From: Pseudomonas sp. UBA5782
GTDB taxonomy: Bacteria; Pseudomonadota; Gammaproteobacteria; Pseudomonadales; Pseudomonadaceae
DNA: 16,899 nucleotides
Assembly: GCA_002418465.1 (NCBI GenBank)
Contig: DIEE01000048.1
Location: 1-16,899 of the forward strand
Direction of reading: 5' to 3'
Position numbers and translations under genes: made by a program. This document shows positions 1 to 9,403 of this stretch, in pieces. Below the pieces are notes generated by a model, which worked only from the letters and a program-made list of their open reading frames with translations, ran no database searches and was not told where the DNA came from. Within the stretch, counting starts at the first letter, position 1. The number at the start of each line of letters is the position of its first letter.

Positions 1-157
1 CCTGCGCAGCGAGCGCGGGGTAAATGCCGAGGGGCGTTTCGACGGCCTCGACGATGCGGGGCATATCGTCATTCGCGGCGCGGTGAAGCCGCCCGGCGAG
101 GCGCTGTTCCGCTTCCTTCCGGAACAGGTCAGCGCCATCGAGCTGCTCGAACCCTAG
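1..157 (+). CDS. C-terminal end of an unrecognised protein (5' end outside window)
   Basis: An open frame enters from the left edge (first full codon at base 2) and ends at a TAG at 155-157, giving 51 residues. The peptide contains GRFDGLDDAGHIVIRG and ends AIELLEP. Its codons have the same G/C-rich third positions as the genes around it, so it is probably the real end of a plus-strand gene. I do not recognise the family. The short strand-like segment with a glycine turn is compatible with a small beta-rich C-terminal domain, but no catalytic motif is visible. The htpG promoter begins 29 bases after the stop, and I see no terminator hairpin between them, so some read-through into htpG is possible. 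Confidence 0.55.
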   Translation, partial: LRSERGVNAEGRFDGLDDAGHIVIRGAVKPPGEALFRFLPEQVSAIELLEP

Positions 158-186
158 CCGCTGGCGTTGCGCACTGCAGCTAAACA

Positions 187-215
187 CTTGAAATCCCAGA
201 CGAAGCCCCCACCTT
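187..215 (+). promoter_or_regulatory. Sigma-32 (RpoH) heat-shock promoter of htpG
   Basis: The sequence has CTTGAAA at 187-193, a 13-base spacer, and CCCCACCTT at 207-215. The known sigma-32 consensus is CTTGAAA, 11 to 16 bases, CCCCATNT, so the -35 box is perfect and the -10 box nearly so. Transcription would start near 222, giving a leader of about 47 bases before the ATG at 269. The leader contains a small hairpin, GCCGC-AACT-GCGGC, at 226-239. HtpG is a classic heat-shock protein, so site and gene agree. Confidence 0.8.
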
Positions 216-268
216 GCTGACATCCGCCGCAACTGCGGCTTGTGCCATCCATGTGGAGTTCGATGACC

Positions 269-2170
<1,902 letters not shown>

Positions 2171-2188
2171 GGAAAGTGATTCGTCCGC

Positions 2189-2230
2189 CAGAAGGCCCGT
2201 CTCCCCTGAGACGGGCCTTCTGTCGTTTTA
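2189..2230 (+). terminator. Rho-independent terminator of htpG
   Basis: A perfect 15-base-pair inverted repeat (2189-2203 and 2208-2222) encloses the 4-base loop CCCT and is followed by TCGTTTTA. It starts 18 bases after the htpG stop. The T tract is broken by a C and G, but the stem is long and GC-rich, so termination should be efficient. It separates htpG from the kinase operon downstream. Confidence 0.9.
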
Positions 2231-2462
2231 CCGTGCAGAAAAAACCAATCGCGCCGTTATAGAGGATCAATGAGGTCCTTTCGCCAGGAGGCTTTAGGCT
2301 GAGCGCGTTGCTGGGGTATTATGGTGGCACATTGATGTCATTTGCCCCGCCCGATCGAACCGCCATCAATCGAATCAGAAGCGCCACTCGAAGCGCTCAT
2401 GCATGCTGCAAAGGGCCCGCGCCGGCCAGCAGTAACTCCCCTGAGTGCACGTAGAGCCGCCC
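2231..2462 (+). other. Intergenic leader of the MHYT kinase operon; promoter not clear
   Basis: This gap between the htpG terminator and the kinase gene shows no convincing gene. A possible -10 box TATTAT lies at 2317-2322, but the matching -35 position (TTAGGC near 2294-2299) is poor. Two small inverted repeats follow: ATTGATG at 2331-2337 with CATCAAT at 2364-2370, and AGCGC at 2380-2384 with GCGCT at 2393-2397. The first could be a regulator half-site pair or the base of a leader stem. I cannot assign either to a known regulator. Confidence 0.3.
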
Positions 2463-5400
2463 ATGAGTGAACTGATGTCCCTGTTCGTCGATGCCAGCGA
2501 CCCTGGCCTGTTCCTGCTCGCCAGTTACGATCCGTGGCTGGTACTGCTTTCCCTGGGTATCGCCGTGTTCACCTCGAGCATGGCGCTGCAGATGGCCGGC
2601 GTGGCGCGCGCCAGCCTCAACCCGCTGTACCGTCAGGTGGCGATCTGCACCGGCGCGCTGGCCCTGGGCGGCGGCGTCTGGTCGATGCATTTCATCGGCA
2701 TGCTGGCGCTGCAGCTGTGCACCGAAGTCAGTTACGAGCCGGGCATCACCGTGCTTTCCGTAGCACCGAGCCTCGCTGCCTCCTGGGTCGCCCTGCAACT
2801 GCTGTCGCGGCAGCATCTGAGTGGAGCGGCGCTGCTGGTCGGCGGAGTGCTGGTGGGTGCCGGCATCGGCGCGATGCACTACAGCGGGATGGCGGCGATG
2901 CGCATGGCGCCGCTGCTGCGTTACGACCCGACCTGGTTTGCCCTGTCGATCCTGGTGGCGGTCGGCCTGGCGGTGCTCGCGCTGTGGATTCGTTTCCGCC
3001 TGGCCCGCGCGCAGAACCTCTCTTCTTTCCAGGCCGTGCTGATCAGCGGTTTCGTGATGGGCCTGGCGATTGCCGGCATGCACTACACCGGCATGATCGG
3101 CGCGCGCTTCGTCGGCGCGCCGACCCTCGAGGTCGCACAGGGCGCGATGCATGCCGACTACATCGCCCTCGCCGTGACCCTGCTGGCGCTGACCCTCAGC
3201 GTGTTCGTCCTGGCCGCCAACAGCCTGCTGCGCTATCGGCTGATGTTCCTGCAGATGCAGAGCAGCGAATCGAAGATGCGTACCCTGCTGGATACCGCGG
3301 TGGACGGCATCGTCACCCTCGACCAGCACGGGCAGATCGTCAGCGCCAATCGCTCCGTCGAGCGGCTGTTCGGCTGGAAAGCGGACGAGCTGATCGGCCG
3401 GCATTTCGAGATGCTCATGCCCGAAGCGGTGCGCCGCGAATATGCCGGCTACCTGCAGTCCTACGCCCGCGGCGAGCCGGTCAACGTGATTGGCCAGAGC
3501 CGCGAAGTCGTCGGCCTGCACCGCGGCGGCGGCCTGCTGCCGATCCGCCTGGCGGTGGGCATGGCGACGCTGCCGGGGCAGATCCTCTTCGTCGGCTTTA
3601 TCTCCGACATCAGCGAGCGCAAGGCGATGGAGCAGTCGCTGCGTGACAGCGAGCAGCAATATCGCTCGCTGATCCGCAACATCCCCGGCGTCTCGTTCCG
3701 CGTGCTGCTCGACGAGCACTGGACCGCGCTGTTCATGAGTGACGCGGTGGAAGGGCTCACCGGCTGGCCGGCGCAGCTGTTCATCTCGCGCGAGAAGCGC
3801 ATCGGCGAGCTGATCCATCCCGACGACGTGCTCACCGTGGATCGCGACGTGCGCGCGTCCATCGCCGCCGGCCACAGCTACGTGGTCGAGTACCGGCTGA
3901 TCGACCGCGAAGGCCGCGAGCACTGGATATGGGAAAGCGGCAGCGCGGTGCTGAACGACAGCGGCGAGCCGCAGTGGATCGACGGGGTGATGCTGGACAT
4001 CACCGAAACCAAGCTGCGCAACGCCGAATACGAGAGCACGGTGGAGGCGATCAGTCGGGTGATGGGCATGATCGAGTTCGATCTGGACGGCCATGTGCTC
4101 ACCGCCAACCCGAACCTGCTGGCGCTCACCGGCTACAGCCTGGACGAGATCAGGGGCCGCCATCACAGCCTGTTCTGCCACGCCGACTACATCGCCAGCG
4201 ACGAGTACCAGGCGTTCTGGGAGCGCCTGCGCGCCGGTGAATACGACGCTGGCGAGTACCTGCGGCGCGGCAAGAGCGGCCGCGACATCTGGATTCAGGC
4301 GTCCTACAACCCGATCTTCGACAGCGACGGCAAGCCGTTCAAGATCGTCAAGTTCGCCACCGACGTGAGCGCCCGCCACGAGATCCAGGACCAGTTGCGC
4401 CTGGCCAAGGACCGCGCCGAGCAGGCCGCCGCGTCGAAGACCTCGTTCCTGGCCAACATGAGCCACGAGATTCGCACGCCGATGAATGCGGTTATCGGCT
4501 TCTCCGAGCTGCTGCTGGATACCGCGCTGGATTCGACCCAGCGCCGGCACCTGGAAACCGTGCGGCATTCCGCGCGTTCGCTGCTCGGCCTGCTCAACGA
4601 CATCCTCGACACCGCCAAGCTGGAGAAGGGCGCGCTGGAGCTGGAAAACCTGCCGTTCTCGCTGCGCGAGCTCTGCGAGCAGCTGGTCGCCTCGCTCGCC
4701 CTGAGCGCCGAGGCCAAGGGCCTGAGCCTGACGCTGGACTACTCGCCCGCGCTCGGCGACTGGTTCTCCGGCGACTCGCTGCGCGTGCAGCAGGTGCTGA
4801 CCAACCTGCTCGGCAACGCGGTGAAGTTCACCGAAAAGGGCGGGGTGCGCCTGGCCGTGTTCGAGGATCAGGGCCGTGTGCACCTGAGCATCGAAGACAG
4901 CGGCATCGGCATCGCCGCCGACCGCCTGGAGAAGATCTTCGACCCGTTCGCCCAGGCCGATGCCTCGATGAGCCGGCGATTCGGCGGTACCGGCCTGGGC
5001 ACCACCATCGCCCGCCAGCTGTGCGATCTGATGGAGGGTGAAATCACCGTGCACAGCGAGCTGGGCGTCGGCAGCGTGTTCCATGTGCTGCTGCCGCTGA
5101 AGGCCGCGGATGCCGGCCCGCGCGCACAGGCGGCGTTGCGCCAGGAACTGCCGGCGCTGGACATCCTGCTGGCCGACGACGTGCCGCAGAACCTCGAACT
5201 GCTGGGGATGATCCTTAGCGGCCATGGGCACCGCATCGTCCAGGCGCGCGATGGCGCCGAAGCCGTTGCCGCGTTCGAATCCGCTCGCTTCGATATATTG
5301 CTGCTCGACGTGCAGATGCCCGGCGTGGACGGCCTCGAGGCAAGCCGGCGGATTCGCGCGGTCGAGGCGCAGCGAGGCATGCCGCGCACGCCGATCGTCG

Positions 5401-6164
5401 CCGTTACCGCCAGCGTGCTGGAGCAGGACCGGCGCAGCGCGCGCGAGGCGGGGATGGACGGTTTCGCTTCCAAGCCCATCGAGGTCGCCGCGCTGTTCGG
5501 CGAAATGGCCCGCGTACTCGGTCTGCACGCCTCTGGCGGTCCATCGCCAGCGGCCGAGGGAGTTGCCGCCGGCGCGGTCGACTGGGCGCGTGGCAGTCGG
5601 CTCTGGGGCAGCGAGCAAGCATTGCACGAAGCCATCGAGCGTTTCATCGAGCAGAGCCGGGAACCCTGCGCGGCGCTGGACGAGGCGCTGCGCCACGACG
5701 ATCGCGATGCCGCCATCGCCGTGGCCCATCGCCTGCGCGGCGCGGCCGGCAACCTGGCGCTGGCGGACACCAGCGAGCGGGCTGCTAGCCTTGAGCAGGC
5801 GCTGAAGAATCCGGCGCACGGCGACTTCGCCGCGCTGCACGCCGCCTTGAGCGAAGCATTCGCTGCGGTCGTCGCTAGCCTGGCGCAGCACGCCGTGCAG
5901 ACGGAACTACAGGCCGCGGGTTATGCCGGCGCGCCCTACGACGGCGAGGCGTTGAAAGTGTTGCTGCCGGCGTTCATCGCCGGCCTGGAGCATGGCGAAC
6001 TGGATGAACCGCTGTGGCTGTCGCTGCGCGATGCCATGGGTGTGGCGGCGGCCGAGCTGGGACTGGCGGCGCTGGAAAAAAGCCTGGATGACTTCGAATT
6101 CGAGCGGGCGGCCGAGCAGCTGCGCGAGCTGCAGGCCAGATTGGCGGGAGAAGATGTAACGTGA
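2463..6164 (+). CDS. MHYT-PAS-PAS-PAS hybrid sensor histidine kinase with receiver and Hpt domains
   Basis: This 1233-residue inner-membrane phosphorelay kinase is built as follows. An MHYT sensor (about 10-250) has seven hydrophobic segments and three motifs, WSMHFIGM (H76), GAMHYSGM (H139) and GMHYTGM (H207); in the family these are proposed to bind a metal and sense O2, CO or NO. Three PAS domains follow (about 280-385, 398-520, 528-640); the third resembles Aer/BdlA-type PAS (GYSLDEIRGRHHSLFC). HisKA has H668 in NMSHEIRTP, and HATPase has N785, D812 in EDSGIGI, and GGTGLGTTIA. The receiver has D949 in LLLDVQMPG, and the Hpt has H1089 in VAHRLRGAAGN. About 90 further helical residues end the protein. 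All catalytic residues are present. I chose the ATG at 2463 (GAG 6 bases upstream); a GTG at 2445 and an ATG at 2475 are alternatives. It overlaps the next gene by 4 bases, so the HD-GYP protein is its likely partner. The architecture is clear; the signal is unknown. Confidence 0.95.
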   Translation: MSELMSLFVDASDPGLFLLASYDPWLVLLSLGIAVFTSSMALQMAGVARASLNPLYRQVAICTGALALGGGVWSMHFIGMLALQLCTEVSYEPGITVLSVAPSLAASWVALQLLSRQHLSGAALLVGGVLVGAGIGAMHYSGMAAMRMAPLLRYDPTWFALSILVAVGLAVLALWIRFRLARAQNLSSFQAVLISGFVMGLAIAGMHYTGMIGARFVGAPTLEVAQGAMHADYIALAVTLLALTLSVFVLAANSLLRYRLMFLQMQSSESKMRTLLDTAVDGIVTLDQHGQIVSANRSVERLFGWKADELIGRHFEMLMPEAVRREYAGYLQSYARGEPVNVIGQSREVVGLHRGGGLLPIRLAVGMATLPGQILFVGFISDISERKAMEQSLRDSEQQYRSLIRNIPGVSFRVLLDEHWTALFMSDAVEGLTGWPAQLFISREKRIGELIHPDDVLTVDRDVRASIAAGHSYVVEYRLIDREGREHWIWESGSAVLNDSGEPQWIDGVMLDITETKLRNAEYESTVEAISRVMGMIEFDLDGHVLTANPNLLALTGYSLDEIRGRHHSLFCHADYIASDEYQAFWERLRAGEYDAGEYLRRGKSGRDIWIQASYNPIFDSDGKPFKIVKFATDVSARHEIQDQLRLAKDRAEQAAASKTSFLANMSHEIRTPMNAVIGFSELLLDTALDSTQRRHLETVRHSARSLLGLLNDILDTAKLEKGALELENLPFSLRELCEQLVASLALSAEAKGLSLTLDYSPALGDWFSGDSLRVQQVLTNLLGNAVKFTEKGGVRLAVFEDQGRVHLSIEDSGIGIAADRLEKIFDPFAQADASMSRRFGGTGLGTTIARQLCDLMEGEITVHSELGVGSVFHVLLPLKAADAGPRAQAALRQELPALDILLADDVPQNLELLGMILSGHGHRIVQARDGAEAVAAFESARFDILLLDVQMPGVDGLEASRRIRAVEAQRGMPRTPIVAVTASVLEQDRRSAREAGMDGFASKPIEVAALFGEMARVLGLHASGGPSPAAEGVAAGAVDWARGSRLWGSEQALHEAIERFIEQSREPCAALDEALRHDDRDAAIAVAHRLRGAAGNLALADTSERAASLEQALKNPAHGDFAALHAALSEAFAAVVASLAQHAVQTELQAAGYAGAPYDGEALKVLLPAFIAGLEHGELDEPLWLSLRDAMGVAAAELGLAALEKSLDDFEFERAAEQLRELQARLAGEDVT

Positions 6165-7156
6165 CCAATCCACTGGACTGTCGACCCAAACTGCTGTTGG
6201 TCGACGACGAAGCCACCAACCTGCAGGTGCTGCGGCACATCCTCCAGGACGACTACCGCCTGCTGTTCGCCAAATCCGGCGCCAAGGCGCTGGAGCTGGC
6301 CTTCGCCGAGGCGCCGGACCTGGTGCTGCTGGACGTGATGATGCCCGGCATGACCGGCCTGGAGGTCTGTCGCACGCTGAAGGGCGAGCCGAGCACCGCG
6401 CGCATCCCGGTGGTCTTCGTCACCGCGCTGGCGGACATCGACGACGAGGCCAATGGCTTCGAGGCTGGCGCGGTGGACTACATCACCAAGCCGGTCAGCC
6501 CGCCGATCGTCAAGGCGCGGGTGCGCACGCACCTGTCGCTGGTGCACGTCGAAACGCTGCGCCAGACGCGCCTGGAGATCGTCCAGCGCCTCGGCCTGGC
6601 GGCGGAGTACAAGGACAACGAAACCGGCCTCCACGTAATCCGCATGAGCCACTACTCGCAGGTGCTGGCGCGCGCCGCCGGCTATAGCGAGGCGCAGGCC
6701 GAGGAGCTGCTGCATGCCGCGCCGATGCACGACGTCGGCAAGATCGGTATTCCCGACGCAATCCTGCGCAAGCGCGGCGCGCTGGACGAGGACGAGTGGG
6801 CGGTGATGCGCAGCCACGTACTGATCGGTGCGAAGATCATCGGCGAGCACGCCTCCGGGCTGTTGCGCACGGCCCAGCGCATCGCGCTCGCGCATCACGA
6901 GAAATGGGACGGTTCGGGTTATCCTCACGGGCTGGCAGGTGAAGCCATCCCCCTCGAGGCGCGTATTGTCGCCATCGCCGATGTCTTCGACGCCCTCACC
7001 AGCGTGCGCCCTTACAAGGCGGCGTGGACGGTGGAGGACGCCCTGGACCTGGTGCGCCGCGAAAGCGGACGGCATTTCGATCCACGCCTGGTCGAACTGT
7101 TCCTGGAGTGCCTGCCGGAAGTACTCGCGATCAAGGCACGTTGGCCGGAAGAATGA
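6161..7156 (+). CDS. Response regulator with HD-GYP domain (RpfG-like cyclic di-GMP phosphodiesterase)
   Basis: The predicted role is phosphorylation-controlled hydrolysis of cyclic di-GMP in the cytoplasm. The 331 residues contain an N-terminal receiver (about 8-125) with acidic D15 and D16, phospho-acceptor D58 in LVLLDVMMPG, T88 and K110, and a short linker. An HD-GYP domain (about 137-325) follows, with H158 in ETGLHVIRMS, H190-D191 in MHDVGKIGIPD, H245-H246-E247, GYP at 253-255, and D274 in IADVFDALTSVRPYK. All the usual metal-binding and signature residues appear intact, so an active enzyme is expected. The start is a GTG at 6161 overlapping the kinase stop (GTGA), with GGGAG at 6146-6150 as ribosome-binding site, indicating translational coupling. 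The pairing mirrors RpfC/RpfG, in which the kinase Hpt passes phosphate to the RpfG receiver. An exact ortholog name cannot be given; PAO1 PA4781 has the same domain layout. Confidence 0.96.
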   Translation: MTNPLDCRPKLLLVDDEATNLQVLRHILQDDYRLLFAKSGAKALELAFAEAPDLVLLDVMMPGMTGLEVCRTLKGEPSTARIPVVFVTALADIDDEANGFEAGAVDYITKPVSPPIVKARVRTHLSLVHVETLRQTRLEIVQRLGLAAEYKDNETGLHVIRMSHYSQVLARAAGYSEAQAEELLHAAPMHDVGKIGIPDAILRKRGALDEDEWAVMRSHVLIGAKIIGEHASGLLRTAQRIALAHHEKWDGSGYPHGLAGEAIPLEARIVAIADVFDALTSVRPYKAAWTVEDALDLVRRESGRHFDPRLVELFLECLPEVLAIKARWPEE

Positions 7157-7160
7157 AATC

Positions 7161-7174
7161 CGGCCCGCGGGCCG
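7161..7174. other. Perfect 14-bp GC palindrome, weak terminator candidate
   Basis: CGGCCCGCGGGCCG begins 4 bases after the HD-GYP stop and is followed by ACCTTT. It could fold as a 5-pair stem with a CGCG loop. The short stem and near absence of a U tract make it a poor terminator, so read-through into the hydrolase gene at 7201 is likely. A protein-binding site is also possible. Confidence 0.3.
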
Positions 7175-7200
7175 ACCTTTCATTCCAACGGAGAAACCTG

Positions 7201-7983
7201 ATGACCTCGAATTCCCTGCAGGACGCCGTCGCCGAGCTGGCTGCCGCCCAGGTGTTGGCCAAACCGGTTGCCTATGAGATCGACGGCACCGCCCATGAAG
7301 GCTGGCTGGTGCATTCCGCGTCGCTGCCGGCGCCGCGCCCCGGCCTGCTGATGGTGCCGAACTGGATGGGTGTGACCGGCAATGCGCTGAAGAAGGCCGC
7401 ACGCGTCGCCGGCGAGCGCTACGTGGTGTTCGTCACCGACCTCTACGGCAGCGCCGTGCGCCCGCAGAACGCCGACGAGGCGGGCGCTGCGATCGGTCCG
7501 CTGGGCGCCGACCGCACGCTGCTGCGCAAACGTGCGCAGGCCGCGCTGAGCGCCTTCCAGGCACAGGCCGGCGAATTGCAGCTCGACCTCAAGCGCCTGG
7601 GCGCCATCGGTTTCTGCTTCGGCGGTTGCACGGTGCTGGAAATGGCCCGCGCCGGCGTGGCGCTGAAAGGTTTCGTGTCGCTGCACGGCACGCTGGATAC
7701 GCCGAACCCGGACGACGCCCGCAACATCCGCGGGCCGCTGCTGGTGCTGCACGGCGCCAACGACCCGCTGGTGCCGCAGACCCAGGTGCAGGATTTCATC
7801 GCCGAAATGCAGGCGGCGCCCGGCGTGGACTGGCAACTGGTGCAATACGGCGGCGCCGTGCACTCGTTCAGCAACCCGGCGGCCAACGTTCCCGGCATGA
7901 CCGAGTACCATCCGGTGGTTGCCGCACGGGCATTCCGCGCGGTCGACGACTTCTTCGACGAAGCCTTCGCGCCCCGCGCCTGA
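7201..7983 (+). CDS. Dienelactone hydrolase family protein
   Basis: This is a 260-residue cytoplasmic alpha/beta hydrolase of the DLH family. The cysteine nucleophile C139 lies in the elbow GFCFGG, the acid is D188 in HGANDPLVP, and the base is H221 in AVHSFSNP: the Cys-Asp-His triad typical of DLH. The family type enzyme opens dienelactone to maleylacetate, but most housekeeping members like this one have no proven substrate, and no chlorocatechol genes are near. The ATG at 7201 has GGAG at 7190-7193, 7 bases upstream; the open frame extends further 5' only inside the HD-GYP gene, so that part is not coding. It lies 44 bases after the HD-GYP stop and may be partly co-transcribed. From memory, a gene of this kind follows htpG directly in P. 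aeruginosa, which would make the kinase pair an insertion here. It converges on the pirin gene with 10 bases between stops. Confidence 0.93.
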   Translation: MTSNSLQDAVAELAAAQVLAKPVAYEIDGTAHEGWLVHSASLPAPRPGLLMVPNWMGVTGNALKKAARVAGERYVVFVTDLYGSAVRPQNADEAGAAIGPLGADRTLLRKRAQAALSAFQAQAGELQLDLKRLGAIGFCFGGCTVLEMARAGVALKGFVSLHGTLDTPNPDDARNIRGPLLVLHGANDPLVPQTQVQDFIAEMQAAPGVDWQLVQYGGAVHSFSNPAANVPGMTEYHPVVAARAFRAVDDFFDEAFAPRA

Positions 7984-7993
7984 TCGGGCAACC

Positions 7994-8857
7994 CTAGGCT
8001 GGCAGCTCGATACGCCCGGTTTCGCCGGGCACTTGCGGCCAGTCGCCGAGGCTCCAGCGCTGACGGGCCTGCTCGATCAGCGCCGGGTCGCTGGCGACGA
8101 AGTTCCAGTTCATCCTTCGCGGCCCGTCCAGCGGCGCACCGCCGATCAGCACCAGGTGCGAACCGCCGCAGGCGCTCAGCGTCAGCGCTTCTCCCGGCGG
8201 CAGCACGGCCAGCACCTGTAGCGGCAGCGGCTGATCCTCCAGCAACGCCTCACCCTCGATCAGGTAGAGCGCACGCTCCTCGTGTTCCGCCGGAATCACC
8301 AGGGTCGCGCCCGCGCTCAGCTGCAGTTCGGCATACAGCGTCGGCGAGAGCACCGGCACCGGCGACTTCAGGCAGAAACCTTCTCCCGCGATCAGGCGGA
8401 TCTGCACGCCGAGGCTTTCGCTGCTCGGCAGGCTGTCGGCCGGATGATGGCTGTAGGAGGGCGCGCCGCACTCGTCCGCACGCGGCGACGCCAGCCAGAC
8501 CTGCAGACCATGCAGCTGCGAGCCGCTTTCGCGCAGCGCCTCGGGCGTGCGCTCTACATGCGCCACCGCGCTGCCGGCGGTCATCCAGCTGACTTCGCCG
8601 GGGCGTACCCGTTGCGCGGAGCCGAGGCTGTCCTTGTGCAGCAGCTCGCCGTCGAACAGATAGGTGAGGGTGGACAGGCCGATGTGCGGATGCTGCTGGA
8701 TGTCCATGCCGTGGCCGGGCGCGTAGCGCGTCGGCAGCATGTGATCGAAGAACACGAAGGGGCCGACGCTGCGGCACTGCGCGGCGGGCAGGCTGCGCAG
8801 GATGGCCTGGCCGGCGAGTTCCTCGCGGTGTGCGCGCAGAAGGCGAAGTTCGGGCAT
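7994..8857 (-). CDS. Pirin family protein (cupin-fold, metal-binding)
   Basis: This 287-residue bicupin belongs to the pirin family. The metal ligands of human pirin (H56, H58, H101, E103) have counterparts here at H56 and H58 in QQHPHIGLSTLTYL and at H100 and E102 in AVAHVERTPE, so an iron- or other metal-binding site should be present in the N-terminal cupin. The N-terminal block VGPFVFFDHMLP is also family-typical. Some bacterial pirins act as quercetin 2,3-dioxygenases or modulate metabolic enzymes; the role of this one cannot be read from sequence. The start at 8857 has GGAG (complement of 8865-8868) 7 bases upstream; the frame is open further upstream but lacks pirin-like sequence. The gene follows the OsmC-family gene after 61 bases on the same strand, so the two are probably co-transcribed. 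It is tail-to-tail with the DLH gene. Confidence 0.94.
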   Translation of the reverse strand: MPELRLLRAHREELAGQAILRSLPAAQCRSVGPFVFFDHMLPTRYAPGHGMDIQQHPHIGLSTLTYLFDGELLHKDSLGSAQRVRPGEVSWMTAGSAVAHVERTPEALRESGSQLHGLQVWLASPRADECGAPSYSHHPADSLPSSESLGVQIRLIAGEGFCLKSPVPVLSPTLYAELQLSAGATLVIPAEHEERALYLIEGEALLEDQPLPLQVLAVLPPGEALTLSACGGSHLVLIGGAPLDGPRRMNWNFVASDPALIEQARQRWSLGDWPQVPGETGRIELPA

Positions 8858-8918
8858 GACGACGCTCCAGTTGAAAAGTGCGTGGCAGGATGCCCGCGCT
8901 CGACCAGGCGGGAAAGCG

Positions 8919-9338
8919 CTACTGGCTGAAGGCACCTTCGCTGAGCAGCGTCTCGATGCTCACCTCGGCGGTGGTCATCAGCTTGTGCAGCGGGCATTTT
9001 TCCGCCATCCGCAGCAGGCTGGCGCGCTGCTCGTCGGTCAGCGCGCCCTTGAGCGTCAGGGTCACGCTCAAGGCGTAACGGCCCTGGCGTTCCTCGCTGC
9101 CATCATGGCTGACCTCGACGCTCACGCCGGTTAGCGGGATGCCCTTGTCGCGGGCGTAGCGGGTCACCGTGAGGGCCTTGCAGGCGCCGAGGGCGACGTC
9201 GAAATAGTCGTGCGGGTCCGGTGCGCTGCCTTCGCCGCCGGCGGAGACCGGCAGGTCGGTATAGAGCTCGTGGCGCTCGTCCACCTCGATGCGCTGGCGG
9301 TAGTTGTCGCTGGATTCGCTGCTGACGATCACGCTCAT
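8919..9338 (-). CDS. OsmC family protein (OsmC/Ohr-like thiol peroxidase fold)
   Basis: The product is 139 residues, typical of OsmC-fold proteins, with the two conserved cysteines C53 in [17 protein letters not shown] and C115 in EKCPLHKLM. In OsmC and Ohr such a pair reduces organic hydroperoxides. The surrounding motifs here are closer to the uncharacterised YhfA-like branch than to Ohr or OsmC proper, so peroxidase activity is an inference. The start at 9338 is preceded by GAGAG 7 bases upstream and gives MSVIVSSES; longer versions run into non-conserved sequence. It sits 65 bases downstream of the chemoreceptor gene and 61 bases upstream of pirin, all on the minus strand. No terminator is visible between them, so an operon is likely. 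A stress role fits the other thiol-redox genes further right. Confidence 0.93.
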   Translation of the reverse strand: MSVIVSSESSDNYRQRIEVDERHELYTDLPVSAGGEGSAPDPHDYFDVALGACKALTVTRYARDKGIPLTGVSVEVSHDGSEERQGRYALSVTLTLKGALTDEQRASLLRMAEKCPLHKLMTTAEVSIETLLSEGAFSQ

Positions 9339-9403
9339 TGTTGTTCTCTCATGCGGAAGGGTATCCAGTGGAACCCGTATTTTCGGTGGCGTTCCCGTCC
9401 AGG

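Noticed and set aside
2325..2345. Possible sigma-54 promoter: TGGCAC followed by TTGC before the kinase operon
   Set aside because: The two elements are 11 bases apart, while sigma-54 promoters need about 5, so the geometry does not fit.
2399..2470. Short upstream open frame starting ATG CAT GCT that overlaps the kinase start
   Set aside because: It has no ribosome-binding site that I can see, 23 codons, and no sign of conservation; chance is enough to explain it.
2397..5891. Very long open frame (over 1100 codons) on the minus strand opposite the MHYT kinase gene
   Set aside because: GC-rich third positions in the kinase gene suppress stop codons on the opposite strand. The translation is rich in Gln, His, Ala and Arg with no recognisable domain, and the sense protein has complete catalytic motifs.
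7024..7200. Upstream extension of the dienelactone hydrolase frame into the HD-GYP gene
   Set aside because: The extension is Arg/Pro/Gly-rich, out of frame with a conserved HD-GYP domain, and a good GGAG precedes the ATG at 7201.
8014..8030. GCCCGG-TTTCG-CCGGGC hairpin near the DLH/pirin convergence
   Set aside because: It lies inside the pirin coding region and lacks a T tract on either side, so I do not call it a terminator.
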